Source: Nipponacmea schrenckii (Eukaryota > Mollusca > Gastropoda > Lottiidae). Taken from it: a DNA stretch of 64,000 bases. The DNA is taken from contig CM060199.1 of NCBI GenBank assembly GCA_030562195.1, positions 42,226,722-42,290,721 on the forward strand, written 5' to 3'. Under the pieces are notes generated by a model that searched no databases, was not told the origin of the DNA, and saw only the letters and a program-made list of their open reading frames with translations. Position numbers and translations under genes: made by a program. Shown piece after piece: positions 9,352-19,764 of this stretch (the stretch's first letter is position 1; each line of letters begins with the position of its first letter).

Positions 9352-11467
9352 GATAGCTTGCCAGGCAAGGTAATATACGCCCACTGGCAGCATTTATTTC
9401 AAATAAAAACTTTTCAGTAAGGTTACAATAAGTGGAATGAATTATTCAACCTACCAACCTATTTTTTTTTTCTAGGGTCTCTAGTTTCATTAAAAACTTG
9501 TCAAGAATTGTACCTAATAACAACTCATTAAATATTTTTCGGTATTTTTATGATTTGCAATAGGGTTCACCCTTAATAATATTTTGATATTTTTAATTCT
9601 TAATAAGGCTCATCCTTGGTTGATATTAAACAATTTCACTGAGTTTTGTCAAAAAGGAATGTTTAGAGTGTTCACAAGCCAAAAGTTGAAAGCATTTTTG
9701 AAAACAGGCGCAATAACTGACACTAAATATTTTTCGATTTATCTGATTTTCAATAGGGTTTATCCTTGTGAGAAAACAAATACTAAAGCCAAGTTTCATC
9801 AAAATCCATTCAAAATTGTTCTTTCTAGAGTGTTTACGAGTTAAATTGAACGCGTTTTCAAAAACAAGGTCAATAATTTGTACTAAATATTTTTTGATTT
9901 TCAATAGGGTTCATCCTTGGGAGACAACAAATACTCCAGCCAAGTTACATCAAAATCCATTAAAAATTGTTCTTTCTAGAGTGTTTACAAGCTAAAATTG
10001 AACGCGTTTTCAAGAACAAGGGCTAAAACTGACACTAAATATATTTCTATTTATTTGATTTATAATAGGGTTCATCCATGGGTAAAAACAAATACTCAAG
10101 CCAAAGTTAATCAAAATCCATTAAGAATAGTTCTTTCTAGAGTGTTTACAAGCTAAAATTGAATGCGTTTTCAAGAACAAGGGCAGTAACTCATACTAAA
10201 TTTTTTTTCGATTTTGCTGATTTTCAATAGGGTTCATCGTTGAGTTATAACACACTCTCACACCAAGTTTCATCGAAATCCATCAAGAATTGTGCCATGT
10301 AGAGTGTTTACGAGACAAAATTCGAACGCGTTTAAAAGAACAAGGGCAATAATTCATATTAGATATATTTTGATATTTTTAATTTTCAATTAGGCTCATC
10401 CCTTGCAATATCCAACAATTTCAGTGAGTTTTGTCAACATTGGTCATGAATTGTACCTTCTAGAGTGTTTATTAGCCAAAAAGTTAAACCCGTTTTCAAA
10501 CACAAGGGCAATAACTGACACTAAATATATTTCGATTTATTTGATTTTCAATAAGGTTCATCCTTGGGTAAAAACAAATACTCAAGCCAAGTTTTATCAA
10601 AATCCATTAAGAATTGTTCTTTCTAGAGTGCTTAAAAGCTAAAATTGAACGCGTTTTCAAACACAAGGGCAATAACTGATACTAAATATTTTTCGATTTA
10701 ACTGAATTTCAATAGGGTTCATCCTTAAGTGATTAGAAATACTCATGCCAAGTTATGTCAAAATCGCTCAAGAATTGTGACTTGTAGAGTGTTTACAAGG
10801 CAAAAATCTAACACATTTTATAGAACAAGGGCAATAATTCCTATTAAATATATTTCGATATGTGCTATTTTCAAAAGGGTTCATTCTTGGGTGATATTAA
10901 ACAATTTCAGCAAGTTTCGTCAAAATCGGTCAATAACTGTGCTTTGTAGAGTGTTTAATTTTTTTTCGATTTGACTGGATTTCAATAGGCTTCATCCTTG
11001 GGTGATAACAAATACTCAGGCCAAGTTTCATTAAAATCCATTAAAAATTGTTCTCTCAAGAGTGTTTACAAGCTAAAATTGAACGCGTTTTCAAGAACAA
11101 GGGCAATAACTCATACTAAATGTTTTTCGATTTCGCTGATTTTCGATAGGGTTTATCCTTGAGTTATAACATACTCTCACACCAAGTTTCATCAAAATCG
11201 GTCAAGAATTGCACTTTGTAGAGTGTTTACGAGCCATTCAAGAACAAGGGCACAAACTCATACTAATTTTTTTCCGATTTCGCTGATTTTCAATAGGGTT
11301 CATCCTTGTGTGATCATTAACACTCATATTAAGTTTCATCTAAATCCGTCAAGAATTACACTGTGTAGAGTGTTTACGAGCAATTGTGGACGGACGGACG
11401 GACGGACGGACGGACGGACGGATGTGGGTGACGACAATATACGCCCCCCATTTCATGTGGGCGTATA
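9352..11467 (-). mobile_element. Pearl/HINE-like element, copy 2 (in Polinton B)
   Basis: A ~2.1-kb element in reverse orientation: the terminal palindrome CTTGCCAGGCAAG at ~9357-9369, then ATACGCCCACTGGCAGC, about a dozen ~160-bp core repeats (GGTTCATCCTTG, CAAGTTTCATCAAAATCC, TAGAGTGTTTAC, AACAAGGGCAATAACT), a GGAC microsatellite at 11390-11420 and the other end GTGGGCGTATA. It splits one structural gene of Polinton B. Termini match copy 1, but the core repeats are a different variant. No coding capacity. Confidence 0.8.
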
Positions 11468-11718
11468 AAAATGATTTGTTTTATTTTTAATTTAAAGGGA
11501 AATTTTATAGTAATAACCGCTTCATTATGATCTGCTGAACTAACAAGTTCAAATTTTGCAACGTTACTTTTCTCAAAAACAGCTTTAAATTTAGATTGCT
11601 GAATTAATCTTCCTTTATATGTTGCAACAAATCCATACTTTTCTAAAATACCATCACTAAAGGGTAAACTAAAATAAGTTTCTTTAGGTAGAAGTTTTAT
11701 ATTAATTTCTTTAAACAT
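11468..11718 (-). pseudogene. Unassigned structural protein, N-terminal part (B)
   Basis: ATG at 11718 (MFKEINIKLLPKETYFSLPF) through ITIKFPFKLKIKQIIF, then the HINE. It matches the start of the A1 and C copies (FSDGILEKYGFVATYKG). Together with 8698-9351 it accounts for the whole gene, with the 2.1-kb insertion after about codon 82. Confidence 0.7.
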
Positions 11719-11739
11719 CTTTTCATTTTGTATGTGTCT

Positions 11740-12986
11740 TGACTCAATTTTTTTTTTATCTAATTCAGATATGGATGATTTTAATCTCTCTAACTCCGCT
11801 TTGTCTACTACATTAGCTAATTGCTGGTCGATATAGGTTTTAATTTCTGTTAGTTCACTGTTATCATTGAGCTTAGTTTCTAAATTAGATAATTCTTGTT
11901 TTAATTTGTCTTCGCTTATACCTGGTTTGATATTAGCTATTAGTTGTTTTACATTTGATTTTTGTTTGGTAATTTTATCATCTAATTGGATTATTAATAA
12001 ATTTAAATTTTGTAACTGAGTTTTATCGGCTACACTAACTAATTGTTGTTGAATATAGGTTTTAATTTCTGTTAGCTCGTTGTTATTATTTGTTTCTTAT
12101 TTAGATAATTCTTGTTTCAGTCTTTCTTCACTTATACCTGGTTTAATATTATCTATTAGTTGTTTCAAATCTATTTTCTCTTTTGTAATTCTATCATCTA
12201 ATTTGGATATTAATGATCTTAATCTCTCTAACCGAGTTTCATCAACCACATTAACTAATTGTTGTTGAACATAAGTTTTAATTTCTGTTAGTTTACTGTC
12301 ATCATTAAGTTTCGCCTCTAGATTAATTAATTCTTGTTTTAATTTTTCTTCGCTTATACCTGGTTTAATATTATCTATTAGTTGTTTCAAATCTATTTTC
12401 TCTTTTGTAATTCTATCATCTAATTTGGATATTAATAAATTTAAATTTTGTAATTGAGATTTATCAACCACATTAACTGTTCGTTCATTATCATCATTGA
12501 GTTTCGTTTCAAGATTATATAATTCTTGTTTCAATCTTTCCTCATTTATACCTGGTTTAATGTTACCTATCAGTTGTTTAATATCTGATTTTTGTTTTGT
12601 AATTTTTTCGTCTAGTTGTGATATTAATAAATTTATTCTATCCAACTGAGTTTTATCGACTATATTAGCTAATTGTTGTTGATAACTTTCTAGTTTTTTA
12701 TGATGTGAATGTGAAGTTTTTGATGGTTTTCTAATTGGTTTTTACTATCCTTATCTAATACAGTTATTTTTTGATATAAACTTTTATTTGTTTGAGTTAA
12801 ATAACCTTTATTAATTGCATCTTTTTTCTGTTGAGGAGATCTTAGATTAGTTATTTTGAAATTATTCATATCTATATCACCTTGAAGTGTGTCTCCAGTT
12901 TGATCTACAAAATATGGTTTGAATTTATTAATCGATAATGTGGGAGCTTCATTCTTTAAGTTTCCTAAACCAAATTTATTTGCCAT
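11740..12986 (-). pseudogene. Coiled-coil fibre protein (B)
   Basis: ATG at 12986 starts MANKFGLGNLKNEAPTL, overlapping the protease end. Residues ~30-55 hold GDTLQGDIDMNNFKITNLRS and KKDAINKGYL, a motif familiar from phage and adenovirus-relative tail-fibre stalks. A long coiled coil follows, made of 3-4 copies of a ~75-residue unit with (K/G)PGI(S/N)EE(R/K)LKQEL and LTEIKTYVQQQL. Frames change near 12700 and ~12100, so it is broken. Likely a trimeric receptor-binding fibre, by motif and position; the head domain is not identified. Confidence 0.75.
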
Positions 12987-13404
12987 TTTTTGAAACAAGA
13001 TTTAATACTATTTGTTCAAATGGTTTACCTAAACTTAATTGATATAAAACCCAAAGAGAAAGTTGACCACAAAATTTATCTCCTGGTTTTTGAATTTGAA
13101 AAGTAGAACATTTTATTGGACCATAATTCAAATCAATAATTTCTTTAGTTGGATCTAATCCATATGAATCAAAAAAATACATTGAATCCCCTTTGAATAA
13201 AGCAGAATGATGAACGCCTTTTTGATCTGAAGTATGGATATTAGTTATAGCATAAAACTTTGTTTTATTTTTTAGAGATGATATTTCATCACGCATACAA
13301 TAGTAAAAAGGTTTTATGTTTAATTCTTCTGCCCATCTGATTAATTGAAAATTTGTTGTAGTATCTGTTCCGTATTTTTGTAAGAATTCTTTAAAAGTAA
13401 TCAT
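12976..13404 (-). CDS. Adenain-like cysteine protease (B)
   Basis: ATG at 13404 gives 142 aa, shorter than adenovirus protease (~200 aa) but with its order of catalytic elements: His in GVHHSALF (~66-70), an acidic residue in MYFFDSYGLD (~80), Gln in STFQIQKPG (~104) and Cys in GDKFCGQLSLWVLYQ (~112). In this family the enzyme cleaves capsid precursors during maturation. It lies directly downstream of the integrase (2 nt from its stop) and overlaps the fibre start. The frame is intact. Confidence 0.85.
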   Translation of the reverse strand: MITFKEFLQKYGTDTTTNFQLIRWAEELNIKPFYYCMRDEISSLKNKTKFYAITNIHTSDQKGVHHSALFKGDSMYFFDSYGLDPTKEIIDLNYGPIKCSTFQIQKPGDKFCGQLSLWVLYQLSLGKPFEQIVLNLVSKNGK

Positions 13405-13405
13405 T

Positions 13406-14103
13406 TTAAAAATCAGTTTTTTGAAGTTCGTTTTGATAAAATCTACCCAATATTTCTTCACCATGTAAATCTACTAAACTGTAAGTTGGTGGTGAAGTTT
13501 CATTAACTTTTTCAATAATAAAGATTTCATTCGTCCAATATCCAACATAACCTTTTTCGAATTTACTTTTATATTTATAAATACGAACTCGATCCCCAAC
13601 TTTAAATTTGCGTTTAATATTCAAATTCTCATTTTCAAAATTGTTTTGTGTGTTAATCGATTTTATAATATCTGGATTTTTTGAAGCTTCTGTAGGAGTA
13701 ACATTTATAGATGAATGAATTTTATTATTATATTCATCGACAACAATAGGTAATATTTTAAGCCATTTTTGAGACTTCAATTCTGTGAACTTTTTGAATA
13801 ATTTATTTTTTAGAGTTCTGTTAAATCTCTCAATTACTACAGCTTTACCTTCGTTATATGTACTGTAAATTTCAAACCCTAGAGATTTCATATTTTTATT
13901 ATAAAATTCTGTTCCTTGATCTACCCATAACTTTTTGGGTTTTCTATGTTTCATTATTGTTTCAAATGCTTTTTTAACAGTTAGACCGGTTTTGTTTTTT
14001 AGAGGAATAACCCAAGCGTATCTTGTATATAAATCAATAACTGTTAAACAATATTTATAACCTCTTTCTGGGGGCATATTAATTAAATCTGCTGACCATA
14101 TCG
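13406..14103 (-). pseudogene. Retroviral-type integrase (B)
   Basis: An rve-fold integrase as in Polintons: first Asp in WSADLINM, second Asp in KLWVDQGTEFYN and Glu in VIERFNRTLKNK, the D,D-35-E pattern, then a C-terminal SH3/chromo-like part (FKVGDRVRIYKYKSKFEKGYVGYWTNE, here given in part as FKVGDRVRIY). ~230 residues. It joins the DNA ends of the element to the target. In D it is the downstream half of a PLA2-integrase open frame; here a 2-nt loss in GACGATATGG (14094-14105) puts it out of frame with PLA2, and no ATG starts it. Confidence 0.85.
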
Positions 14104-14567
14104 TCTTTGGCAAATACTTTAACTTTTAAAAAGTTTTTAGTTTTTCTAAATTCTTTATGAATTTCATCTGCTATTCCCATACCCAATTTCATTTTTGATT
14201 TTAATAATTTAATGATTAATGCTCTTTCAACTTTTTCTCTAAAAGTAGGATTTGGAATAGATTCTAATTCTTTAATCATTTGTTTGTCTGCTTCATGTCG
14301 AAATTGTAAGTCTTCATTTCTGTATAGTTTGTCGTGTTTTAGTGCAGCAGCATCTACTCTATTAACAGGTTCTTCACCTGGTTTTGGATTATCATTTTCA
14401 TCCAATCGTAAATCTAACCTAGTTCCCGGACCAGTGTAATTATGACCTGGAAGATGTTTCTCACCTTTATATTTAGCCCATGGAAAACCGGGAAGTTTAG
14501 TTAGAGATTTTTGAATGTCCCCTGATCCGAAATAGATTTTAGGGGAATGAATGTTTATAAAAGACAT
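14079..14567 (-). pseudogene. Parvovirus-type phospholipase A2 domain (B)
   Basis: ATG at 14567 (MSFINIHSPKIYFGSGDIQK). Ca-binding loop YTGPGTRLDLRLD (~48-60), then PVNRVDAAALKHDKLYRNED (~74-93) with the His-Asp catalytic pair and downstream Asp in RHEADKQM. This is the arrangement of the VP1u phospholipase of parvoviruses, used there to breach endosomal membranes. A linker of basic helices (~120-155) leads into the integrase in D, whereas here the frame goes on only to MVSRFN after a 2-nt deletion. Confidence 0.85.
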
Positions 14568-14595
14568 TTTTTGGTCTATTTATTCTAAAAAGTCA

Positions 14596-14678
14596 TAGAG
14601 TATTTAGATATCCGGTAGACCGGAGTGGAGCGGAGCGAAATGGCGGGATGCCGGATATCTAAATACTCTAATACTACT
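14596..14678. repeat. Polinton terminal palindrome H3
   Basis: Inner arm 14596-14615 and outer arm 14651-14670 are 20-nt reverse complements ending in GATATCCGG, and the outer side extends to AGTAGTA on the minus strand. The arm (TAGAGTATTTA) differs from H1/H2, and the inner GCCCACCC block is missing. The loop keeps GGAGC repeats. Confidence 0.85.
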
Positions 14679-14690
14679 AGACTCGTAGTG

Positions 14691-15595
14691 GATCTTTCAA
14701 CAGCAAAAGATGGGGGATTATCTTCACTTGTCTATATAGTCGAGCCATCCACATAGAAGTCGTAGACTCCATGGATACCTCCGCCTTCACCAATGCTCTA
14801 CGACGCTTTTTTGCAATCAGGGGTCCAGTCTCCATCTTACGCTCTGATTGTGGTACGAATTTTGTGGGAGCACGTAACGAATTAAAGGAAGCTCTCAAAG
14901 ACATCGACAACAACCATGTAAAGAGGTTTCTCCAAGAACGGGAGTGCCAATGGCTATGGAACCCGCCTCATGCTTCTCACTTTGGTAGAATATGGGAGCG
15001 TCAGATTGGTACTTTACGACGTGTCCTGGAAGGAATGCTACTAGAACTTGGTAAACCACAACTGACTCATGACTTGCTTGTCACCCTTATGTCTGAGGCG
15101 GCAGCAATAGTCAACTCAAGACCACTTTCTGCTGTACCATCAGATGATAGTAACAACCCCATGCCGTTATCGCCAACTAATATTCTCACCATGAAATGTC
15201 GTCCTTACGCAACTGTTCCTGGAATATTTGATAAACCAGATTTATATTGTCAACGCCGCTGGATGAGAGTTCAATACTTAGCAGATCAATTTTGGTTACG
15301 ATGGTGCAAAGAATACCTCCAGAACCAACAACCTCGACGTAAGTGCAACAGAACTACTCAGAATCTAGCAGAAGATGATATCGTACTTATTCATGACAAA
15401 GATGCTGTAAGAGGTCTTTGGCCAAAAGGACGCATCGTTACAGTTCAACCTAGTTCTGATGGTATCGTTCGCCAAGCAGAAGTAGAAACCTGCGAAGATG
15501 ATCACCCAGGATCAAAACAGCTCTATATAAGAAGAAAACGATTTCTACGACCAACTACAGAACTTGTATTCCTGTTCCGTCCCGGAAATTAAACC
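14691..15595 (+). pseudogene. BEL/Pao integrase C-terminal part with DUF5641-type tail
   Basis: Starts within the catalytic core (SRAIHIEVVDSM), has the second Asp in LRSDCGTNFVGA and the Glu in FGRIWERQIGTLRR, then NSRPLSAV and the BEL-typical tail WLRWCKEYLQN, DDIVLIHD, LWPKGRIVTVQP and ending LVFLFRPGN. The frame is uninterrupted to the stop at ~15590, so this piece is young, but the first Asp and all upstream domains are missing. It inserted retroviral cDNA when complete. Confidence 0.85.
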
Positions 15596-15628
15596 GATAG
15601 TAAAAGCTATTAATTTTTAAGTGGGGAG

Positions 15629-16075
15629 TGTGCTGTTTTAAAACATTTATATTATGAACTCATTAATTCGATATCTATAGAGCACCATACATTTTTATTG
15701 TTATAACGCGATTTACCAGTCTCTCGTAACTCGCGTCGTATTCGTGCTGACTCACCTGAATTATTATTTTTTTTTTAGCATTTTGCGTTTGTCTCAGATG
15801 TATATTCTTAACATTTGATCAAGTTCAGGCAAAAAGCTTGTCATTTTACATGTGTTTTTGTTGCCATACGCATGTCTTGGAACTGTTCGCGTGCAGCTCT
15901 ATACTCGAGTTATGCTGTTCTTCGAGGGACTGGATAATTGTGTTTATTGTTGTCATGATCTGGCGCCATTGTTTTTCAAAAATTGTTTGCCGTAAGATAT
16001 TATTGCTTCACAGTTATTTTACCACTACCTACTACCATTAAACCTTGTGAATAAAATATCACCCATATTGACATT
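15629..16075 (+). repeat. Putative BEL/Pao 3' LTR
   Basis: Begins TGTGCTG directly after the purine tract. It contains an AATAAA signal near 16051. The end is placed near TTGACA at ~16072 only because LTRs end in CA; without the 5' LTR it cannot be fixed. No TSD was found. Confidence 0.5.
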
Positions 16076-16988
16076 CTTTGATGGTTTTTGGGTGTGCGTT
16101 AGCCTGCCTGTAGCGTCATTTGGAAGTTATCGCCAATTTCCATCGGCAAAACAGAACATTCACAATTAAATAAATAACATTACAATCACATTCCAATACT
16201 TGGGAAGAAAAACAGTTTCAACAGTCCTGATGTTTTCATTATTTTGTAAAGCACTCGTTCAATCGACACCTCTTAGTCGCCATCTTGTATTCAACATTTA
16301 CATGTACAATTTGTAATTTTTCTTTGAGACAACTGTGACACTTTATAGGTTCTGATGTAGTCCATTTAATCTAGCTACAATTTATTTGATATTGTATTAT
16401 TGTTTTTAACTGAAAAGGTGATGAGAGAGTGTCCTGTATTATTAATCTAGATCAATGCTGACTGTGCATGCATGTTTGGAGTGGACAGCTTGCATTAAAG
16501 CTGCGCCAGCCAATAGCCTGCATGTTGGGCATCCAGGGTCCAGGTCGTGGTATAAGATACCTTCTCAAGCCGGGACCGGCAGGGAGAACAGAGGAAGATT
16601 CGCCGCCACCAATCTCCTATATCTCTCTCACCAATAAGAAGATCGATACCTAATAAAAATATTAAAACACAAAGTGAAGTCATTTCAACATCTAGAAGTG
16701 CTACACAACCTTCATAGCAAGCAAATATTAATATCTAATATTAAAACATATCGAGTGGATACATTGTACAAACTTATATCTAGTGTACCACTATATTGGT
16801 AATAAGATGAGATTTCATTATCCATGATGTATAATAATAATAATAATAATAATATCAACTAGAATTGCTGATAATTATGAACGTATTTCGACAGCCTTAG
16901 AATATCATGGAGCTCAAATTTGCAATTGCCATCATTTAAGCAATAAATCAAATTTCGTATGACATAGTTTTCAAAGTGATAAACTAAC
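16076..16988. other. Spacer, no element recognised
   Basis: A more GC-rich stretch at 16450-16640 contains two overlapping 60-aa open frames with no recognisable motif, and there is an ATA/ATT microsatellite at ~16830-16853. No transposon terminus or RNA gene was seen. Confidence 0.5.
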
Positions 16989-16990
16989 TA

Positions 16991-18492
16991 AACTCAGTCA
17001 AAAAAGAAACTTCACACTTGATTGGAGGTCGATAAATTGAACAGGGATAAAGATTGTCGGTAAATAATGATTTTATTTCATTCTATGACAGTTGTTGATA
17101 TTGTGCAGTGATGATCATGTTCATAATGAAGCTGGTTCCACTGGAAATGCCATGGAAATACAAACGAGTGAAAATGGTAATTACAAATTTGTTGACTGAA
17201 TGTCAATAACGTGCATGTCCTCCATGAGCGTTCACAACCACCATAAAATGTCTCCTCGTGGACTGCAGCATACGTCGGAACACAGCTTGGGGGATGCGTC
17301 GCCATAACCGCACCATCATGGCACCAAGTTCCTGCAAGTTCTGTGGAGGGTTTCTCGCTTCACGGAGTCTTCTGCCCAGTACATCCCATACATGCTCGAT
17401 AGGATTAAGGTCAGGAGATCGTGAAGGCCACTCCATTATATTGTTGCCAGCGTTCCTCAGGAAATTTGTCGTCAAATTGGCCGTATGTGGCCTGGCATTG
17501 TCGTCCTGAAAGGTCAAACGTGGACCATGCGCTCCCATGAATGGTAAAAGCTCTGGAAGGAGCACTTGGTCTCGGTTTCCTTGAACAAGGATCAATTGGG
17601 AACGGGCAGGACCAGCAAAGGCACCCCAAACCATCACACTTCCTCCCCCGAAGCGATCCACTTCCTGTACGCAACACTGGGCGTTACGTTCTCCATGTCT
17701 CCTCTAAACTCTGACCCTCCCATCGGCAAAGCGTAAGGTAAATCTGGGCTCATCACTGAAGACGATTCTATTCCAGTCACGCTCAGTCCATCTCAGATGT
17801 TGTCGTAGCCACAGAAGCCGTTGACGTCGATGGAAACGCGTTAGAATGGGTCCACGATAAGGACTATGGAGACCGGCAGTTCGCAGGCGTTTCCGTATGG
17901 TTTGGGCAGTCACTCGACCTCTAAACAACTCATTCCGAGTGGATGTTGCAGTGACAAAGCGATTCCGTAACTGACGGACGTAATTTGACGGTCTTCTACT
18001 TTTGACGTCACACGTGGCCTTCCTGAACGAGGCCGGTCCACTGTGGTGCCTGTTTGTTGGAGACGTGACCGGAGATTATAGATAGTCCGTCGACTGCATC
18101 CCATAGCCCAGGCAAACGTCAGTTACGGACGTTCCTGTATTTAGCATACCAATGGCATGTTCACGATGGATGTTTGACAGTCTTGGCATTGAATGTCATT
18201 GGATAATTGTTGGCAATAACTTGTTTTTCTTATATGGAACACTATCGTGGATACTTTAACAAAAACACACGTGTCTCGTAAGGTCACGTGACCAGAAAAA
18301 CGCGAAAACACGCTTTTTGCGTGTATGTGCCCTTACACGTGCTTCATTCATGTGCACGAGGAATTTTTTGTGTGGCATGTTGTCTCTGTCAATGTACTAA
18401 TACCTAATTATAACGAAATTAATACTGTTTTTAATTTAAAAGAGATATTTTAAAAAAAAAATAGAGCGTGAAGTTTCTTTTTAGACTGAGTT
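16991..18492 (-). mobile_element. Tc1/mariner transposon
   Basis: Ends AACTCAGTC...GACTGAGTT, with inverted repeats of ~28 bp (AAAGAAACTTCAC near 17003 and its complement near 18470). It is flanked by TA at 16989-16990 and 18493-18494, the target duplication of this superfamily. Length 1502 bp. The transposase on the minus strand is frameshifted. Confidence 0.9.
17203..18104 (-). pseudogene. Tc1-like transposase
   Basis: The N-terminal helix-turn-helix region (GCSRRTIYNLRSRL, DRPRSGRPRVTS, GRPR motif) is followed by VTAQTIRKRLRTAGLHS, the first catalytic Asp in RIVFSDEPRF, GGGSVMVWGAF, the second Asp in FQDDNARPH and the third acidic residue in WPSRSPDLNPIEHVWD. Three frames are used (17910-18104, 17704-17928, 17203-17661), so at least two frameshifts inactivate it. 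Cut-and-paste transposition into TA is the family reaction. Confidence 0.9.
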
Positions 18493-18494
18493 TA

Positions 18495-19060
18495 GGTAAA
18501 ATGTTCCGTAGCTGTTAAAGATGGCGACAAATCTGAAAATTATCAATTTTGCTATGTTTAAAGTACAAATAACTCTGTGAATTTTTTTAGTACGACAAAT
18601 AAAAAAATACCTACAATATATATCCTAGATTATAGCCTATGATATACAGGAAAACAAATTTAAATTTGGCATATGTTACTTGCAATTAGCCTTAATGTTT
18701 ACAAAATGAGCCACAACCATTATCTTTTTATTTAGCTGAAGTATGCGGTCAATTTATATAAGATGAATATTACAAAAGGTCTTGAAGAAAAAATGAAAGC
18801 GGTGAGTAATCTTGCTTCTTAATCATTCTGTTCTTTCAAATCATTACAAAAATCATCTTATTTTTGTTTGAAAAGTATTTGTTTCTAATCTTTATTCATG
18901 ATGCATTGTGAGTATATTTATTTGTCCCCCTTTTTGTTTCATTTAATTTCGTATTCAATTTGTAGTTAAATAGGACCAATTGAAAATAAGACTTACTTGT
19001 CAACATGGGGTAAAATTATTATTTTTATTATTATTAATTATTATTACGGAATGTCCTGGA
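18495..19060. other. Spacer, nothing recognised
   Basis: AT-rich sequence without a convincing frame or element end. ATGGCG at ~18520 does not open a frame of useful length. Confidence 0.5.
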
Positions 19061-19072
19061 GTCCTGCCATGA

Positions 19073-19440
19073 ACGTGCATTTGTAAGGGGGCGGTCACAT
19101 TACTTTTAGAAAAAGGAGGGGGGGGGGGGTAGTAAAGGTGCAGTAATAACAATGATACTTAAAATAACATTCAAAAAAGAAAATTAATTAAGGGGGGGGG
19201 GGGGGGGTCTTGCGGGGTTGATTAACGATTAAATAAACAACTGTTGTTAATATCAGGTAACATTACTTTTCGGAAAAGGAGGGGGGGGGTCAGTAAGGGG
19301 GTCAGCATTTGTAAGGGAACGGTCACATTACTTTTAGAAAAAGGAGGGGGTCAGTAAAGGTGCAGTTATAACGATAATGAGGACATGATACTTAAAATAA
19401 CATTCAAAAAAGAAAATTAATTAAGGTGGGGGGGGGTGAT
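19073..19440 (+). repeat. Imperfect direct repeat with long G-runs
   Basis: Two ~230-bp units share GGTCACATTACTTTTAGAAA (19090 and 19323) and CATTCAAAAAAGAAAATTAA (near 19167 and 19401), each with G-runs of 7-15. The G-tracts could form quadruplexes or could be sequencing-prone homopolymers. No coding potential. Confidence 0.7.
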
Positions 19441-19764
19441 TAACGTTAAAATAAACAATTGTTGTTAATATCAGGTAACATAGGGCCGTATTTTCAAACG
19501 ATGATTAATTTAATCACTGAGCCTAATTACTGACTATTAGACCAGTGACTAGAGGCTGACTACTAACAGATTCTCGAAAGGATTATTAGTGATTTAAAAA
19601 GTGATTAGACCAATGACTTCATAATCATAGAATTGTGATATATTTTTGTAAATTACATAAACGAAAATATCTTGAAACAAAAAGTCTTGATTATCTTGCC
19701 ATGTGTTTAAATAAATAAAAACAAAAGGAAATTTCATCTGGTAAGCACTTGTTTGAAGAAAAAC

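Larger units (their letters stand above)
7977..14678 (-). mobile_element. Polinton B, polymerase start to right end
   Basis: Read on the minus strand from the right: terminal palindrome H3, PLA2, integrase, protease, fibre, unassigned structural gene (split by HINE copy 2), two-TM gene and polymerase N-terminus, then the gap. The order equals copy C. It sits in a BEL/Pao integrase gene on its right. Its terminal arms differ from H1/H2, so joining it to A3 across the gap is doubtful. Confidence 0.85.
14679..16075 (+). mobile_element. BEL/Pao retrotransposon 3' fragment
   Basis: The integrase C-terminal half with a BEL-specific tail, a purine tract AAGTGGGGAG (15619-15628) and a putative 3' LTR from 15629. 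The upstream gag, protease, RT and integrase N-terminus are absent because Polinton B abuts. The right limit is approximate. Confidence 0.8.

Noticed and set aside
9600..11400. Possible CRISPR-like or satellite array
   Set aside because: The ~160-bp units have no spacers and are bounded by HINE ends; a eukaryotic context is clear.
11374..11718. 114-aa frame joining structural protein to HINE
   Set aside because: The tail after KLKIK is HINE microsatellite; not a real product.
7290..14678. A3 and B as one complete Polinton
   Set aside because: The palindrome arms of H2 and H3 differ and the flanks (capsid gene left, BEL right) share no target duplication; the gap prevents a decision.
15838..16041. 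67-aa Cys-rich frame in the BEL LTR
   Set aside because: Lies within the putative LTR, has no homologous look, and the composition is explained by T-rich DNA.
17258..17509. + strand frame in the Tc1 element
   Set aside because: Antisense shadow of the minus-strand transposase motifs.
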